Assembly (NCBI RefSeq): GCF_001005085.2
Contig: NZ_LBMU02000039.1
Location: forward strand, 62,001-126,000
DNA length: 64,000 bases
Reading direction: 5' to 3'
Source of the DNA: Streptomyces humi
Lineage (GTDB): Bacteria; Actinomycetota; Actinomycetes; Streptomycetales; Streptomycetaceae
Under the pieces are notes generated by a model that was given only the letters and a program-made list of their open reading frames with translations, was not told where the DNA came from and did not search any database. Below, piece after piece: positions 17,301 to 26,100 of the stretch; the stretch's first letter is position 1, and every line of letters begins with the position of its first letter. The translations under genes and the position numbers were made by a program.

Positions 17301-18266
17301 TCAGGACGCCTTCCCGAGGGCCGCTCGGGTCGTCAGCACCGCCCCGGCGGCCACCGCGAGCCACGCCGCCACCGAGACCCACACCAGCACCCGGCCCAGC
17401 CCGTCCAGCCACGGCACGCAGACGGCCGCGACCGACAGCGTCGCCGCCGCCGTCATCCCCATCGGGAACACCGTCGCCCAGCGCCGCACGTCGTAGCGCA
17501 GCCGGGGCCTGGCCACCTCCGCGGCCAGCAGCACGACGTACCAGGCCAGGTCCAGGATCAGCAGCGCGACCGAGACCGTCCGCAGGACGCCGCGGTCGTC
17601 GTCGTTCCACAGGTACAGCCGCGCGCTGTCGGCGGCCAGCAGCTTCGCCCCGGCCAGCGCGGAGATCGCGAGCGCGCCGCCGGCCACCCACTGGTCGCCG
17701 GGCCCCTCGACGACCTGCCGCCACACGAAATGGGGCACCGCGAGGCCGTACAGGGCCAGCCCGAGCCAGAACAGCACGAGCGCCAGGTGCGCGAGCCACG
17801 CCGTGCTCAGGGCCGTCGCCAGCGTCGCGCCGAGCACGGCGAGCCCCTCGGTGGCCACACATCCCAGGAACACCGCACCGGGCATGCGCGCCTTCCAGTG
17901 CCGTACGACGAGGACGAGCAACGGCGGCCACAGCACCACCGCCAGCGCCAGCAGCGCCTCGGCGAGGGTCTGCCGGCCGAGCAGCGAGAACCGCGTCCCC
18001 AGCACGGTCGTGGCGGCCACCGCGGTCAGCGCGCCCGGTGTCCGCGCCTCCGTCAGCCACCGCGGACGGTCCAGGGTCAGCCGCAGGACGAAGTTCGCGG
18101 CCAGCCCCACCCAGGCCACGCAGGCCAGCACCAGAGCGATCCGGGACAGGGTCTCCGCCCCCGCCTGACGCAGTCCCACCGAGACGATGCCGGTGGCCAT
18201 CACGGCGGCTCCGGCCGCCGGCGGACGCTGCGCCCACCAGGCGCGGACGGGTGAGATGCCGGACAT
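17301..18266 (-). CDS. TDT-family (TehA/SLAC1-like) transporter
   Basis: 321 residues from ATG 18266 (MSGISPVRAWW). TAGCAT lies seven bases before this ATG, consistent with leaderless translation; an upstream start at 18287 has less support. Around ten hydrophobic spans and the opening PPAAGAAVMATGIVSVGL, with later LGLALYGLAVPHFVW and FPMGMTAAATLSVA, match the tellurite-resistance/dicarboxylate (TDT) family of anion channels and carriers. The likely substrate is a small anion or C4-dicarboxylate; which one cannot be told. Confidence 0.8.
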   Translation of the reverse strand: MSGISPVRAWWAQRPPAAGAAVMATGIVSVGLRQAGAETLSRIALVLACVAWVGLAANFVLRLTLDRPRWLTEARTPGALTAVAATTVLGTRFSLLGRQTLAEALLALAVVLWPPLLVLVVRHWKARMPGAVFLGCVATEGLAVLGATLATALSTAWLAHLALVLFWLGLALYGLAVPHFVWRQVVEGPGDQWVAGGALAISALAGAKLLAADSARLYLWNDDDRGVLRTVSVALLILDLAWYVVLLAAEVARPRLRYDVRRWATVFPMGMTAAATLSVAAVCVPWLDGLGRVLVWVSVAAWLAVAAGAVLTTRAALGKAS

Positions 18267-18301
18267 GGTGCCGATGCTAAGGAGCACAGGGCGCCGTGCG
18301 A

Positions 18302-18325
18302 GCGGGCCACGCGCGCGTGGCCCGC
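18302..18325 (-). terminator. Palindromic terminator after the second NlpC/P60 gene
   Basis: 24-base perfect palindrome (arms GCGGGCCACGCG) 29 bases beyond the stop codon on the minus strand, separating this gene from the downstream TDT gene. Confidence 0.6.
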
Positions 18326-18353
18326 GAAATACGCGCGGGCGTGGGAGGGGGGC

Positions 18354-19523
18354 TCAGGCCGGTCGCACCACGCTGTGGATGATCGACTCGCCGCCGTAGT
18401 AGATCGACTCCTCCCGGACGTACGCGCCGGGCTTGGGGGCGTGGATCATCATGCCGTTCCCGATGTAGATGCCGACGTGGCTGACGTCGTCGTAGAAGAA
18501 GACCAGGTCGCCCGGCTGGGCGTCGGCGAGGGAGACGGTCGTGCCGGCGTTCACCTGGTCGTAGGTGGTGCGCGGCAGGGAGACGCCCGCGGCCTTCCAG
18601 GCGGCCTGGGACAGGCCGGAGCAGTCGTAGGAGCCGGGACCGGTCGCACCCCAGACGTACGGTTTGCCGATCTGCGCCCGGGCGAAGGCGATCGCCTTGG
18701 CGGCCTTCGTGGCGTACGCGGAGCCGGAGGAGGACGACGAGGAGGAAGAGGACGATGACGACGACGTGGAGCCGCTGGAGGACGACGTCGACGAGGTGTC
18801 CTGTTCGGCTGCGGCCGCCGCCTGCTGCCTCGCGAGTTCCGCCGCCTTGCGGGCCGCCTCCTCCTGCTTCTTCTTCTCGATCTGCGCGAGCCGCGCCTTC
18901 TCCTCGGCCGACAGCTGCGACAGCAGCTGCCGCGCGGAGGCCAGTTTCGTCTGGACGGTGGCCTTGGCGGTCTTCAGGTCGTCCTGTGTCTCGGTCAGCG
19001 ACTCGAGGTTCTGGGCGGCCTCCTGCCGCTTCCTCATGGTCGCCGACTGCTGGGTGACGTAGTCGTCGACCGCGTCCTTCTGGCGCGAGGCCAGCCGGTT
19101 CATCAGCTGCGACTGGTCGAAGTAGTCCTGCGGGTCGTTCGCGAGCAGGAAGGTCGCCGTCTGGGGGACCTCGGTCCCGGTCCGGTACTGCGCGGCGGCG
19201 AACGACCCCAGTTCCTCGCGTGCCTTGTTCAGCCGGTCCGTGCGCCTGGCCACGTCGTCGAGCATGGAGTCGACGCGCTTGCGCTGCTTGCCGGTCTTCT
19301 CCTTGGCCGCGTCGTACTTCTCGGTCGCCGACTCCGCCTGCCGGTAGAGGTCGTCGACCTTCTTCTCCACCTCCTCCAGGGTCGGCCTGCCGTCCTCGGA
19401 GGGCGCCGCGTTGGCCGTCTGGGAGAGCAGGGCCACGGAGGTGAGGGCGGCGGTGGCCAGGGCGGGGGTGCGTATGCCTGCTACGCGCGTTGCGGAGGGG
19501 CGGGACTTCCGGTGCGACGCCAA
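18354..19523 (-). CDS. Secreted NlpC/P60 peptidoglycan endopeptidase (riboswitch-controlled)
   Basis: 389 residues from a TTG at 19523, chosen because GGAAGGAG lies nine bases upstream and the signal peptide (1-40, ending TANAA) follows at once. Coiled coil at about 46-235, a remarkable serine tract at about 242-268, then the NlpC/P60 domain with Cys301 (YDCSGLSQAAW), His349 and His361. It is a paralogue of the gene at 15314-16408, sharing MASHRK/MAAHRK and the whole domain order. The leader carries a ydaO-type c-di-AMP riboswitch, so wall cleavage is tied to c-di-AMP and osmotic state. Confidence 0.94.
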   Translation of the reverse strand: MASHRKSRPSATRVAGIRTPALATAALTSVALLSQTANAAPSEDGRPTLEEVEKKVDDLYRQAESATEKYDAAKEKTGKQRKRVDSMLDDVARRTDRLNKAREELGSFAAAQYRTGTEVPQTATFLLANDPQDYFDQSQLMNRLASRQKDAVDDYVTQQSATMRKRQEAAQNLESLTETQDDLKTAKATVQTKLASARQLLSQLSAEEKARLAQIEKKKQEEAARKAAELARQQAAAAAEQDTSSTSSSSGSTSSSSSSSSSSSSSGSAYATKAAKAIAFARAQIGKPYVWGATGPGSYDCSGLSQAAWKAAGVSLPRTTYDQVNAGTTVSLADAQPGDLVFFYDDVSHVGIYIGNGMMIHAPKPGAYVREESIYYGGESIIHSVVRPA

Positions 19524-19546
19524 CGGAGGCGACTCCTTCCAGTGCT

Positions 19547-19699
19547 CCGCCTACCGAGTTAGCTGTCGGGTTCGGGCGGGTGGTTCGGAAGGGTTGCCCT
19601 ACGGTGCGTCCCCCGGAGGGGCAGCGGGACCGATTCACCCCAAGGTCGGTGTGGGTCCCCGGCTCCGGATGCGCGGCGGCGCCCCGGACTCGGCGGGGG
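19547..19699 (-). ncRNA. c-di-AMP riboswitch (ydaO/yuaA type)
   Basis: Read on the minus strand, the order of conserved ydaO blocks is complete: GCCGAGT (P1 5' side), GGGGACCCA, GGGGTGAATC, GTAGGGCAACCCTTCCGAAC, CCCGAACCCGACAGCTAAC, and ACTCGGTAGGCGG (P1 3' side). P1 pairs CCGAGT with ACTCGG. It ends about ten bases before the ribosome site of the NlpC/P60 gene. In actinomycetes this riboswitch class is known upstream of wall hydrolases and normally turns expression off when c-di-AMP binds. Confidence 0.93.
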
Positions 19700-19748
19700 C
19701 CGCGCGGCCCGGCGACGTTCGCCGGTGAGGTCGTGCGGCCTGCCCGGC

Positions 19749-19778
19749 ACGCTAGCCAACTCGTGTGCTCCGTGTGAA
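19749..19778 (-). promoter_or_regulatory. Candidate promoter of the riboswitch-NlpC/P60 transcript
   Basis: Minus strand TTCACA (19778-19773), 18 bases, TAGCGT (19754-19749). The start would fall near 19742, about 40 bases before the riboswitch aptamer. Confidence 0.5.
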
Positions 19779-19809
19779 GGTTGATGTGCGATATGCCCGA
19801 TACATTTTC

Positions 19810-19837
19810 GTGACCTGAGTGTTGCGACTCATGTCAC
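19810..19837. promoter_or_regulatory. 28-bp operator-like dyad
   Basis: GTGAC..TGAGT on the left mirrors ACTCA..GTCAC on the right around a six-base centre; ten of eleven arm positions pair. It lies between the divergent NlpC/P60 gene and pcrA, about 32 bases upstream of the NlpC/P60 -35. Confidence 0.45.
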
Positions 19838-19971
19838 ACGCCCGGTTCGTCGCGATGTGCGGCGCCTTGCCCGGAATCACCGAACGTGACGGGACGGGTT
19901 CCGCCGGTGGCGGGGGCGAGTTTCCGGGGCGGGGACCGGTTGTCGGTGGCGCGCCCTAGACTCGGAGAGCG

Positions 19972-22458
19972 ATGAGCAGCCTCTTTGACGACAGCTTCCT
20001 GGCGAGCCTCCAGCCCCCGCGCGGCCACGAGGAGGAACCCCCGCCGCCGCCCGAGGACGAGCACGGACCGGAGCCGGTTCCGGACGACCTGTTCGGCGGG
20101 CGGTTCGACGTGCCCCCGGACCGGGACGCCTACTACCGCGACGGCGCCGCCCGCCCGGCCCTGGACGCGGCCGCGCTCCTGGAGGGGCTGAACGAGAACC
20201 AGCGGGCGGCCGTGGTGCACGCCGGTTCCCCGCTGCTCATCGTGGCCGGCGCCGGTTCCGGCAAGACGCGGGTGCTCACCCACCGCATCGCCCACCTGCT
20301 GGGCGAGCGCGGGGTGCACCCGGGCCAGATCCTCGCGATCACCTTCACGAACAAGGCCGCGGGCGAGATGAAGGAGCGCGTCGAGCAGCTCGTCGGCCCG
20401 CGCGCGAACGCGATGTGGGTGATGACCTTCCACAGCGCGTGCGTGCGGATCCTCCGCAGGGAGAGCAAGAAGCTCGGCTTCACCTCCTCCTTCTCGATCT
20501 ACGACGCGGCCGACTCCAAGCGCCTGATGGCCCTGGTCTGCCGCGACCTGGACCTCGACCCCAAGCGGTACCCGCCGAAGTCCTTCAGTGCCCAGATCAG
20601 CAACCTGAAGAACGAACTGGTCGACGAGGAGGACTTCGCCGCCCGCGCGAGCGACGGCTTCGAGAAGACCCTCGCCCAGGCCTACGCCATGTACCAGTCG
20701 CGGCTGCGCGAGGCGAACGCCCTCGACTTCGACGACCTGATCATGACGACGGTCAACCTGCTGCGCGCCTTCCCGGACGTCGCCGAGCACTACCGCCGCC
20801 GCTTCCGGCACGTCCTGGTCGACGAGTACCAGGACACCAACCACGCCCAGTACGCGCTGGTGCGCGAGCTGGTCGGGACCGGTACGCACGACGAGGACAC
20901 CCCGCCCGGCGAGCACGACCTGCCCCCCGCCGAGCTGTGCGTCGTCGGTGACGCCGACCAGTCGATCTACGCCTTCCGGGGCGCGACGATCCGCAACATC
21001 CTCCAGTTCGAGGAGGACTACCCGAACGCGACGACGATCCTGCTGGAGCAGAACTACCGCTCCACGCAGACGATCCTCTCCGCCGCCAACGCGGTCATCG
21101 AGCGCAACGAGTCCCGCCGCCCCAAGAACCTGTGGACCAACGCGGGCGCGGGCGCGCAGATCACCGGCTACGTCGCCGACACCGAGCATGACGAGGCCCA
21201 GTTCGTCGCCGAGGAGATAGACCGTCTGACGGACGCGGGCGAGGCCAAGGCGGGCGATGTCGCCGTCTTCTACCGGACCAACGCGCAGTCCCGGGTCTTC
21301 GAGGAGATCTTCATCCGCGTCGGCCTGCCGTACAAGGTCGTCGGCGGCGTCCGCTTCTACGAGCGCAAGGAGGTCCGGGACGTCCTCGCCTATCTGCGGG
21401 TGCTGGCCAACCCGGAGGACTCCGTCCCGCTGCGCCGGATCCTGAACGTGCCCAAGCGCGGTATCGGCGACCGCGCGGAGGCGATGATCGACGCCCTCGC
21501 CCAGCGCGAGAAGATCAGCTTCCCGCAGGCGCTCAGGCGCGTCGACGAGGCGTACGGCATGGCCGCGCGGTCGACGAACGCGGTCAAGCGGTTCAACACG
21601 CTGATGGAGGAACTCCGTACGGTCGTGGAGTCCGGTGCCGGACCGGCCACGGTCCTGGAGGCGATCTACGAACGCACCGGGTACCTGGCCGAGTTGCAGA
21701 ACTCGACGGACCCGCAGGACGAGACCCGTATCGAGAACCTTCAGGAACTCGCCTCCGTGGCCCTGGAGTTCGAGCAGGAGTCCGAGGAAGGCGAGGCGGC
21801 GGGCGGCCTCGCCGACTTCCTGGAGCGCGTCGCCCTGGTCGCCGACTCCGACCAGATCCCCGACGACGACGAGAACGGCGACGGTGTCATCACCCTGATG
21901 ACCCTGCACACCGCCAAGGGCCTCGAGTTCCCGGTGGTCTTCCTGACCGGCATGGAGGACGGCGTCTTCCCGCACATGCGCGCCCTCGGCCAGGCCAAGG
22001 AGCTGGAGGAGGAACGGCGCCTCGCGTACGTCGGCATCACGCGCGCGCGGGAGCGGCTGTACCTCACCCGGTCGTCGATGCGCAGCGCCTGGGGCCAGCC
22101 GTCGTACAACCCGCCCTCGCGCTTCCTGGAGGAGATCCCGGGCGCCTTCCTGGAGTGGAAGCGGACCGGGGCGATGGCGCCGGTGTCGTCCGGACCCGTG
22201 TCGGGCGTGGCCGCCTCGCTCTCCTCGACCCGCTCGCGCTCCTCGGCGTCGGGCGCCTCGGGCTTCGCCACCCGGCGGACCGCGGAGAAGCCGGTGGTCT
22301 CGCTGGCCGTCGGCGACCGCGTCACCCACGACCAGTTCGGCCTCGGCACGGTCGTCGCGGTGAAGGGCACCGGCGGGAACGCGGAGGCCACGATCGACTT
22401 CGGCGACACCAAGCCGAAGCGCCTGCTGCTGCGGTACGCGCCGGTGGAGAAGCTGTAG
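19972..22458 (+). CDS. pcrA: UvrD/PcrA-type superfamily 1 DNA helicase
   Basis: 828 residues. An ATP-driven 3'-5' helicase used in nucleotide excision repair, replication-fork clearance and RecA removal. After a Pro/Glu-rich head (1-65), the Q motif LNENQRAAV (73-81), Walker A AGAGSGKTR (92-100), motif II VLVDEYQDTN (281-290), then QNYRSTQTI, LMTLHTAKGLEFPVV and YVGITRARERLYL complete the SF1 motif set. The last 55 residues (VGDRVTHDQFGLGTVVAV...) are the Tudor-like RNA-polymerase-binding tail of PcrA/UvrD. Start: ATG with GGAGAG upstream; TAGACT at 19957-19962 is a likely -10. Confidence 0.96.
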   Translation: MSSLFDDSFLASLQPPRGHEEEPPPPPEDEHGPEPVPDDLFGGRFDVPPDRDAYYRDGAARPALDAAALLEGLNENQRAAVVHAGSPLLIVAGAGSGKTRVLTHRIAHLLGERGVHPGQILAITFTNKAAGEMKERVEQLVGPRANAMWVMTFHSACVRILRRESKKLGFTSSFSIYDAADSKRLMALVCRDLDLDPKRYPPKSFSAQISNLKNELVDEEDFAARASDGFEKTLAQAYAMYQSRLREANALDFDDLIMTTVNLLRAFPDVAEHYRRRFRHVLVDEYQDTNHAQYALVRELVGTGTHDEDTPPGEHDLPPAELCVVGDADQSIYAFRGATIRNILQFEEDYPNATTILLEQNYRSTQTILSAANAVIERNESRRPKNLWTNAGAGAQITGYVADTEHDEAQFVAEEIDRLTDAGEAKAGDVAVFYRTNAQSRVFEEIFIRVGLPYKVVGGVRFYERKEVRDVLAYLRVLANPEDSVPLRRILNVPKRGIGDRAEAMIDALAQREKISFPQALRRVDEAYGMAARSTNAVKRFNTLMEELRTVVESGAGPATVLEAIYERTGYLAELQNSTDPQDETRIENLQELASVALEFEQESEEGEAAGGLADFLERVALVADSDQIPDDDENGDGVITLMTLHTAKGLEFPVVFLTGMEDGVFPHMRALGQAKELEEERRLAYVGITRARERLYLTRSSMRSAWGQPSYNPPSRFLEEIPGAFLEWKRTGAMAPVSSGPVSGVAASLSSTRSRSSASGASGFATRRTAEKPVVSLAVGDRVTHDQFGLGTVVAVKGTGGNAEATIDFGDTKPKRLLLRYAPVEKL

Positions 22459-22464
22459 ACGCGA

Positions 22465-22489
22465 GAGCCCCCGCCGTCGGCGGGGGCTC
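22465..22489. terminator. Hairpin between convergent pcrA and M23 peptidase genes
   Basis: GAGCCCCCGCCG at 22465-22476 pairs with 22478-22489; about ten base pairs can form. It lies seven bases after the pcrA stop. Confidence 0.7.
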
Positions 22490-22503
22490 GTCGGGTCGGG
22501 TGA

Positions 22504-24012
22504 TCAGGTGGGATCAAGTCCGTGGCTGCGCAGCCACGGCAGCGGGTCTATGGCGGCACCGCCCGCCGGCCGGACCTCGAAGTGCAGGTGCGGGCCGGTC
22601 GAGTTGCCGGAGTTGCCGGAGTACGCGACCGGGTCGCCGGCCTTCACGGTCGTTCCGGAGGCGACACGGTACGAGGAGAGGTGGCAGTACCACGTCTCCG
22701 TGCCGTCCTTCGCGGTGACGATCAGCATGTTGCCGTACGCGCTGTTCCACTTGGTGGAGACGACGCCGTCGGTCGCGGCCATCACCGTGGTGCCGTAGGA
22801 GACGGGGAAGTCGATGCCGGTGTGGACGGACATCCAGTTGACGCCGGCCTGGCCGAAGTAGGCACTGAGCCCCCGCTGCGTGACCGGGAGAACGTACTTG
22901 GGGCGCAGTCGCTCCTTGCGGGCCGCCTCCGCCGCCGCCTTCTTCTTCTCGGCCTCCTGCTGGGCCTTGAGGTCGATGCGCTCCTGGGTCCGGCTGGCCC
23001 GGTCGGCGAAGTCGTCGGCGCCCGCCGAGAGGGTCCTGAGCTGGGCGTCGAGCTTGCTGTTGGCGGCGGACGGTTTCACCGACTGCGCGTCGGAGGCCGA
23101 GGCCGTCGTGTCCTTGCCGTCGTCGGTCAGGCTCCCGACGGAGGCGGCCGCGATCCCGGCGACCCCCATCACGCAGGCCGAGGGCACGGCGATGGTCAGC
23201 AGGGCGGACCGCTTCGGGGGCGTACGACGGCGGGAACGCGCTCCCGCACGCGAGCCGGCGCGTGTCGCGGTCGGCGCCGGAGTGACCTCTTCCTGGTCCT
23301 CCAGCAGTGGCGTTACTTCAGGTAGCTCACCCGTGGCCGACAGCTCCCCCTCGGCGGCGGGAACCTCCTCGTACGGGCTCTCCTCGTACGCGTTGTCCTC
23401 GTACGCGTTGTCCTCATAGGACTCGTACGACGCCTCCTCGTAGGGAAGCTGCTCGAAGGAGCCGGTGGCCTGCGGTTCGTGCTCCGGCTCGGCGGCCTGC
23501 GCCGGGGTGCCGTCGGAGTTCCACTGCGTGGCGTCGTACGCGCCCGTGTCGAAGGCCTGGGTGCCCCACTCCCACTGCTGGGTGGCGCCGGCCATGGCCG
23601 ACTGGTCGGGCTGGAGCCAGGCGCTGGCGTCCCAGTGGCCGCTGGTGTCGGCGACCGCGCCCTGCGTTCCCTGCGGCACTCCCTGCGCGGGAACGGTCCA
23701 GGCGGTGCTGTCGTAGGCGCCGGAGTCGTATGCGGCATGGTGCTGGGCGGCGTACGCGTCGTAGTTGAGCGTCTGGTCGCCGACCGTCTGCCACTGCGTG
23801 GCGTCGTACGTGCCGGTGGCCTGGCTCTGGCCGGGAAGACTGCCGAACAACGGGTCGCTGTGGAAGGGGGCACCGGTAGCGGACTGGTCGCCGTACGTGG
23901 TGAATTCGCCGTACTGGGCTTCCTGGGTGCCGTATGACGCGTAGTGCGCCGGGCCGGCGTCGGAAGCCGGAGCCGGGGTGGTCAAGGTCCCCGACGGGTG
24001 ACGGTCGTTCAC
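22504..24012 (-). CDS. M23 (LytM) family metallopeptidase, membrane-anchored
   Basis: 502 residues from the GTG at 24012 (GAGAAG just upstream; an open frame continues to 24090 but looks non-coding). Residues 1-245 are a long Gln/Tyr/Asp/Glu-rich low-complexity segment with SGHWDASAW-like repeats and runs of YEDNAYEE. One hydrophobic span follows near 275 (SALLTIAVPSACVMGVAGIA), then a coiled coil, then the LytM domain from about 390: His397 and Asp401 (HTGIDF), HLHFE with His475 and His477 give the zinc site. It should cut peptide cross-links outside the membrane. The cytoplasmic acidic head is unusual for the family. Confidence 0.92.
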   Translation of the reverse strand: MNDRHPSGTLTTPAPASDAGPAHYASYGTQEAQYGEFTTYGDQSATGAPFHSDPLFGSLPGQSQATGTYDATQWQTVGDQTLNYDAYAAQHHAAYDSGAYDSTAWTVPAQGVPQGTQGAVADTSGHWDASAWLQPDQSAMAGATQQWEWGTQAFDTGAYDATQWNSDGTPAQAAEPEHEPQATGSFEQLPYEEASYESYEDNAYEDNAYEESPYEEVPAAEGELSATGELPEVTPLLEDQEEVTPAPTATRAGSRAGARSRRRTPPKRSALLTIAVPSACVMGVAGIAAASVGSLTDDGKDTTASASDAQSVKPSAANSKLDAQLRTLSAGADDFADRASRTQERIDLKAQQEAEKKKAAAEAARKERLRPKYVLPVTQRGLSAYFGQAGVNWMSVHTGIDFPVSYGTTVMAATDGVVSTKWNSAYGNMLIVTAKDGTETWYCHLSSYRVASGTTVKAGDPVAYSGNSGNSTGPHLHFEVRPAGGAAIDPLPWLRSHGLDPT

Positions 24013-24272
24013 CAACTTCTCTTTCGCCTCGACAACAGGGGCTGCCAGAGCAGTGCGGCGACTGTACCCGGCGGTATGCGGGCGCGACAATCTTCAACAG
24101 GTTTCGCGGTTTCGGGAAACGGGCATTCGGCCGTGTTTCGGGGGACGGCGGGCGCGGGTTTGGCTTTGTGTTCGAGGAGTGTTCGAGATTGGCGCCGGTT
24201 CAGCGGCCCTGATTCGGTTGCGCCCGGCGCCCGTTGTGCGCCCGAAGCGAGCCGAATGCTCCCGCTGTCCGG

Positions 24273-24342
24273 ATTGCCCTCACGCCATTGCCCTCACGCC
24301 ATCGCCTTCACGCCGTCGCCTTCACGCCGTCGCCCTCACGCC
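24273..24342 (-). repeat. Five-copy 14-bp tandem repeat at the lipase stop codon
   Basis: Units of 14 bases (GGCGTGAGGGCGAT-like on the minus strand). The first unit contains the gene's own TGA, and each further copy repeats GGCGTGA. Unit length is not a multiple of three, so it is not a coding repeat. Confidence 0.85.
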
Positions 24343-25199
24343 ACCGTCAGCCCGCCGGGTATCCGCTCCTCCGGGTGCGCCTCGTCGAGGGCCTGGCGTA
24401 TGCCGGTCGCGACCGCCGGGTGGACCGGCAGGGCGAGGTGGCCGATCCCGGTCACGCGCACGTTCTCCGCGATGAGGTCCGGGTGCTCGACACGGGCCGT
24501 CTCCACCGGCTCCATCAGCGAGTCGAGGTCGCTCCAGAAGCTCACGAACCGGGTACGGCAGCCGGGCGCCGGGCGGGTCAGCTCCTCGATCACCTCGGAA
24601 CCGGGACGCATCTGGCGCACGATCGGGTGCGCGTCGGCGAGTGGCGCGACGCGAGTGCCGGAGTGCGGGGTGCCGAGCGTCACCAGCGTGCGGACGCGCA
24701 GGTCGCCCCCGAGGCACTGGACGTAGTAGCGCGCGATCAGCCCGCCGAGGCTGTGTCCGACGATGTCGACGCGGCGGCTGCCGGTGCGCTCGCAGATCTC
24801 CTCTATGTGCCGGCCGAGCAGCTCGGCGGCGGTGCGGATGTCGCAGGTCAGGGGCGAGTAGTTGAGCGACTCGACGCGCTGGCCGCCGTGCTGGGCGAGG
24901 GCGCGGCGCAGCAGGACGAAGACCGAGCGGTTGTCGATGAAGCCGTGCAGCAGCACGACCGGCGGCGCCGCCCGGACCGGCAGCCGGTCGGTGCCGACGG
25001 GTTCCGCCGCGGGCACGCCGGGTGCCGGCGGGCGGCGCTCCGGGGTGAGGCCGGTCGGATAGAGCAGCAGATGCCCGGCGAGGATCGCGGCTTCCAGGGC
25101 GGTCGACTTCAGGAGGGCCAGCGACAGTCCGGCGAGTCTGCCCGGCAGGAGGCGGCGGCAGAGCGGGAGAAAGGGTTCGATCACCCCGGTGACCTTCAT
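24336..25199 (-). CDS. Triacylglycerol lipase/esterase, alpha/beta hydrolase fold
   Basis: 287 residues from the ATG at 25199, which has a perfect AGGAGGT six bases upstream. PPVVLLHGFIDNRSVF is the oxyanion strand (about 98-113), VDIVGHSLGGLIARYY holds the nucleophile Ser in GHSLG, DLIAEN and GIGHLALP give the later acid and His region. A hydrophobic N-terminus (about 15-45) suggests membrane attachment or export. The fold is that of the EstA/LipB type lipases of Streptomyces and Bacillus. Substrate chain length unknown. Confidence 0.88.
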   Translation of the reverse strand: MKVTGVIEPFLPLCRRLLPGRLAGLSLALLKSTALEAAILAGHLLLYPTGLTPERRPPAPGVPAAEPVGTDRLPVRAAPPVVLLHGFIDNRSVFVLLRRALAQHGGQRVESLNYSPLTCDIRTAAELLGRHIEEICERTGSRRVDIVGHSLGGLIARYYVQCLGGDLRVRTLVTLGTPHSGTRVAPLADAHPIVRQMRPGSEVIEELTRPAPGCRTRFVSFWSDLDSLMEPVETARVEHPDLIAENVRVTGIGHLALPVHPAVATGIRQALDEAHPEERIPGGLTVA

Positions 25200-25515
25200 C
25201 GGCCGACCTCCTGTCGGCACGCGGAGGGCGGCTCCGTCCCCCGTGTGCCCTTGTGGGAGGCCGAGTGACGGCCGTGAGGGTACGACGGCAGGCCGCATCG
25301 CATGCCCCTGTCGCCCCCGCGGACCACGCTGCGGCTCCCTGACGTGTCCCACTGTGTGTGATTTCCCCCTCGGTAACCTCCGCGAAACTGCCGGTTGCGG
25401 GATGCTGGAGATAACGTTCGTTCACTTGAGACGGGTGGCGGAACGCGCCGAATGTGCGGTACTTCTCGGTACGGGTGGATGTCGGCGCGTTCGTTTGACG
25501 GTCATGGAGGCAGTG

Positions 25516-25932
25516 ATGGGTGTGGCAGCCGGTCCGATCCGCGTGGTGGTGGCCAAACCGGGGCTCGACGGCCACGACCGCGGCGCCAAGGTCATCGCGC
25601 GGGCGCTGCGCGACGCGGGTATGGAGGTCATCTACACCGGGCTCCACCAGACGCCGGAGCAGATCGTCGACACGGCCATCCAGGAGGACGCCGACGCGAT
25701 CGGCCTCTCCATCCTGTCCGGCGCCCACAACACCCTGTTCGCCGCGGTCCTCGAACTGCTCAGGCAGCGTGACGCGGAGGACATCCTCGTGTTCGGCGGC
25801 GGGATCATCCCCGAGGACGACATCGCCCCCCTCAAGGAGAAGGGCGTCGCCGCGATCTTCACGCCGGGCGCGACCATGGCGTCGATCGTGGAGTGGGTCC
25901 GGGAGAACGTCCGGCAGCCGACCGAGGCGTAG
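25516..25932 (+). CDS. icmB: Isobutyryl-CoA mutase small subunit (B12-binding)
   Basis: 138 residues from the ATG at 25516, with GGAGG five bases upstream. It is a free-standing cobalamin domain: DGHDRGAKV supplies the DxHxxG motif whose His coordinates cobalt, then SILSGAHN and GGGIIP form the rest of the nucleotide-tail pocket. In Streptomyces the 136-138 residue protein of this sequence type is IcmB, which pairs with the separately encoded large subunit IcmA to interconvert isobutyryl- and butyryl-CoA. The large subunit is not in this window. A methylmalonyl-CoA-type partner is the alternative. Confidence 0.88.
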   Translation: MGVAAGPIRVVVAKPGLDGHDRGAKVIARALRDAGMEVIYTGLHQTPEQIVDTAIQEDADAIGLSILSGAHNTLFAAVLELLRQRDAEDILVFGGGIIPEDDIAPLKEKGVAAIFTPGATMASIVEWVRENVRQPTEA

Positions 25933-26018
25933 TTCCGCGGTCACGGGGGGCCGGCGAACCGGGGTGCGGGAAGGGGGCCGGCGGGGGCGGGGGAGTGCGG
26001 CGCGTGGTTCGGTGCGAT

Positions 26019-26049
26019 GTTGTGGCTGGTCGCGTAGTTCCGCCCCCGG
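26019..26049. repeat. Dispersed intergenic repeat, copy 1
   Basis: Contains GTGGCTGGTCGCGTAGTTCC followed by GCCCCC. Related copies lie at 38991-39030 (inverted) and 47549-47575. All are intergenic. I recall this sequence type as recurrent between genes in Streptomyces. Confidence 0.6.
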
Positions 26050-26100
26050 TCCTGGGCCGCGCCCCCGGCGTCCTTCCCGGGACGCTCATTCTCCCGTAGC

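Noticed and set aside
19834..22329. 831-codon minus-strand frame opposite pcrA
   Set aside because: Mirror frame of pcrA; composition follows pcrA third positions and shows no domain.
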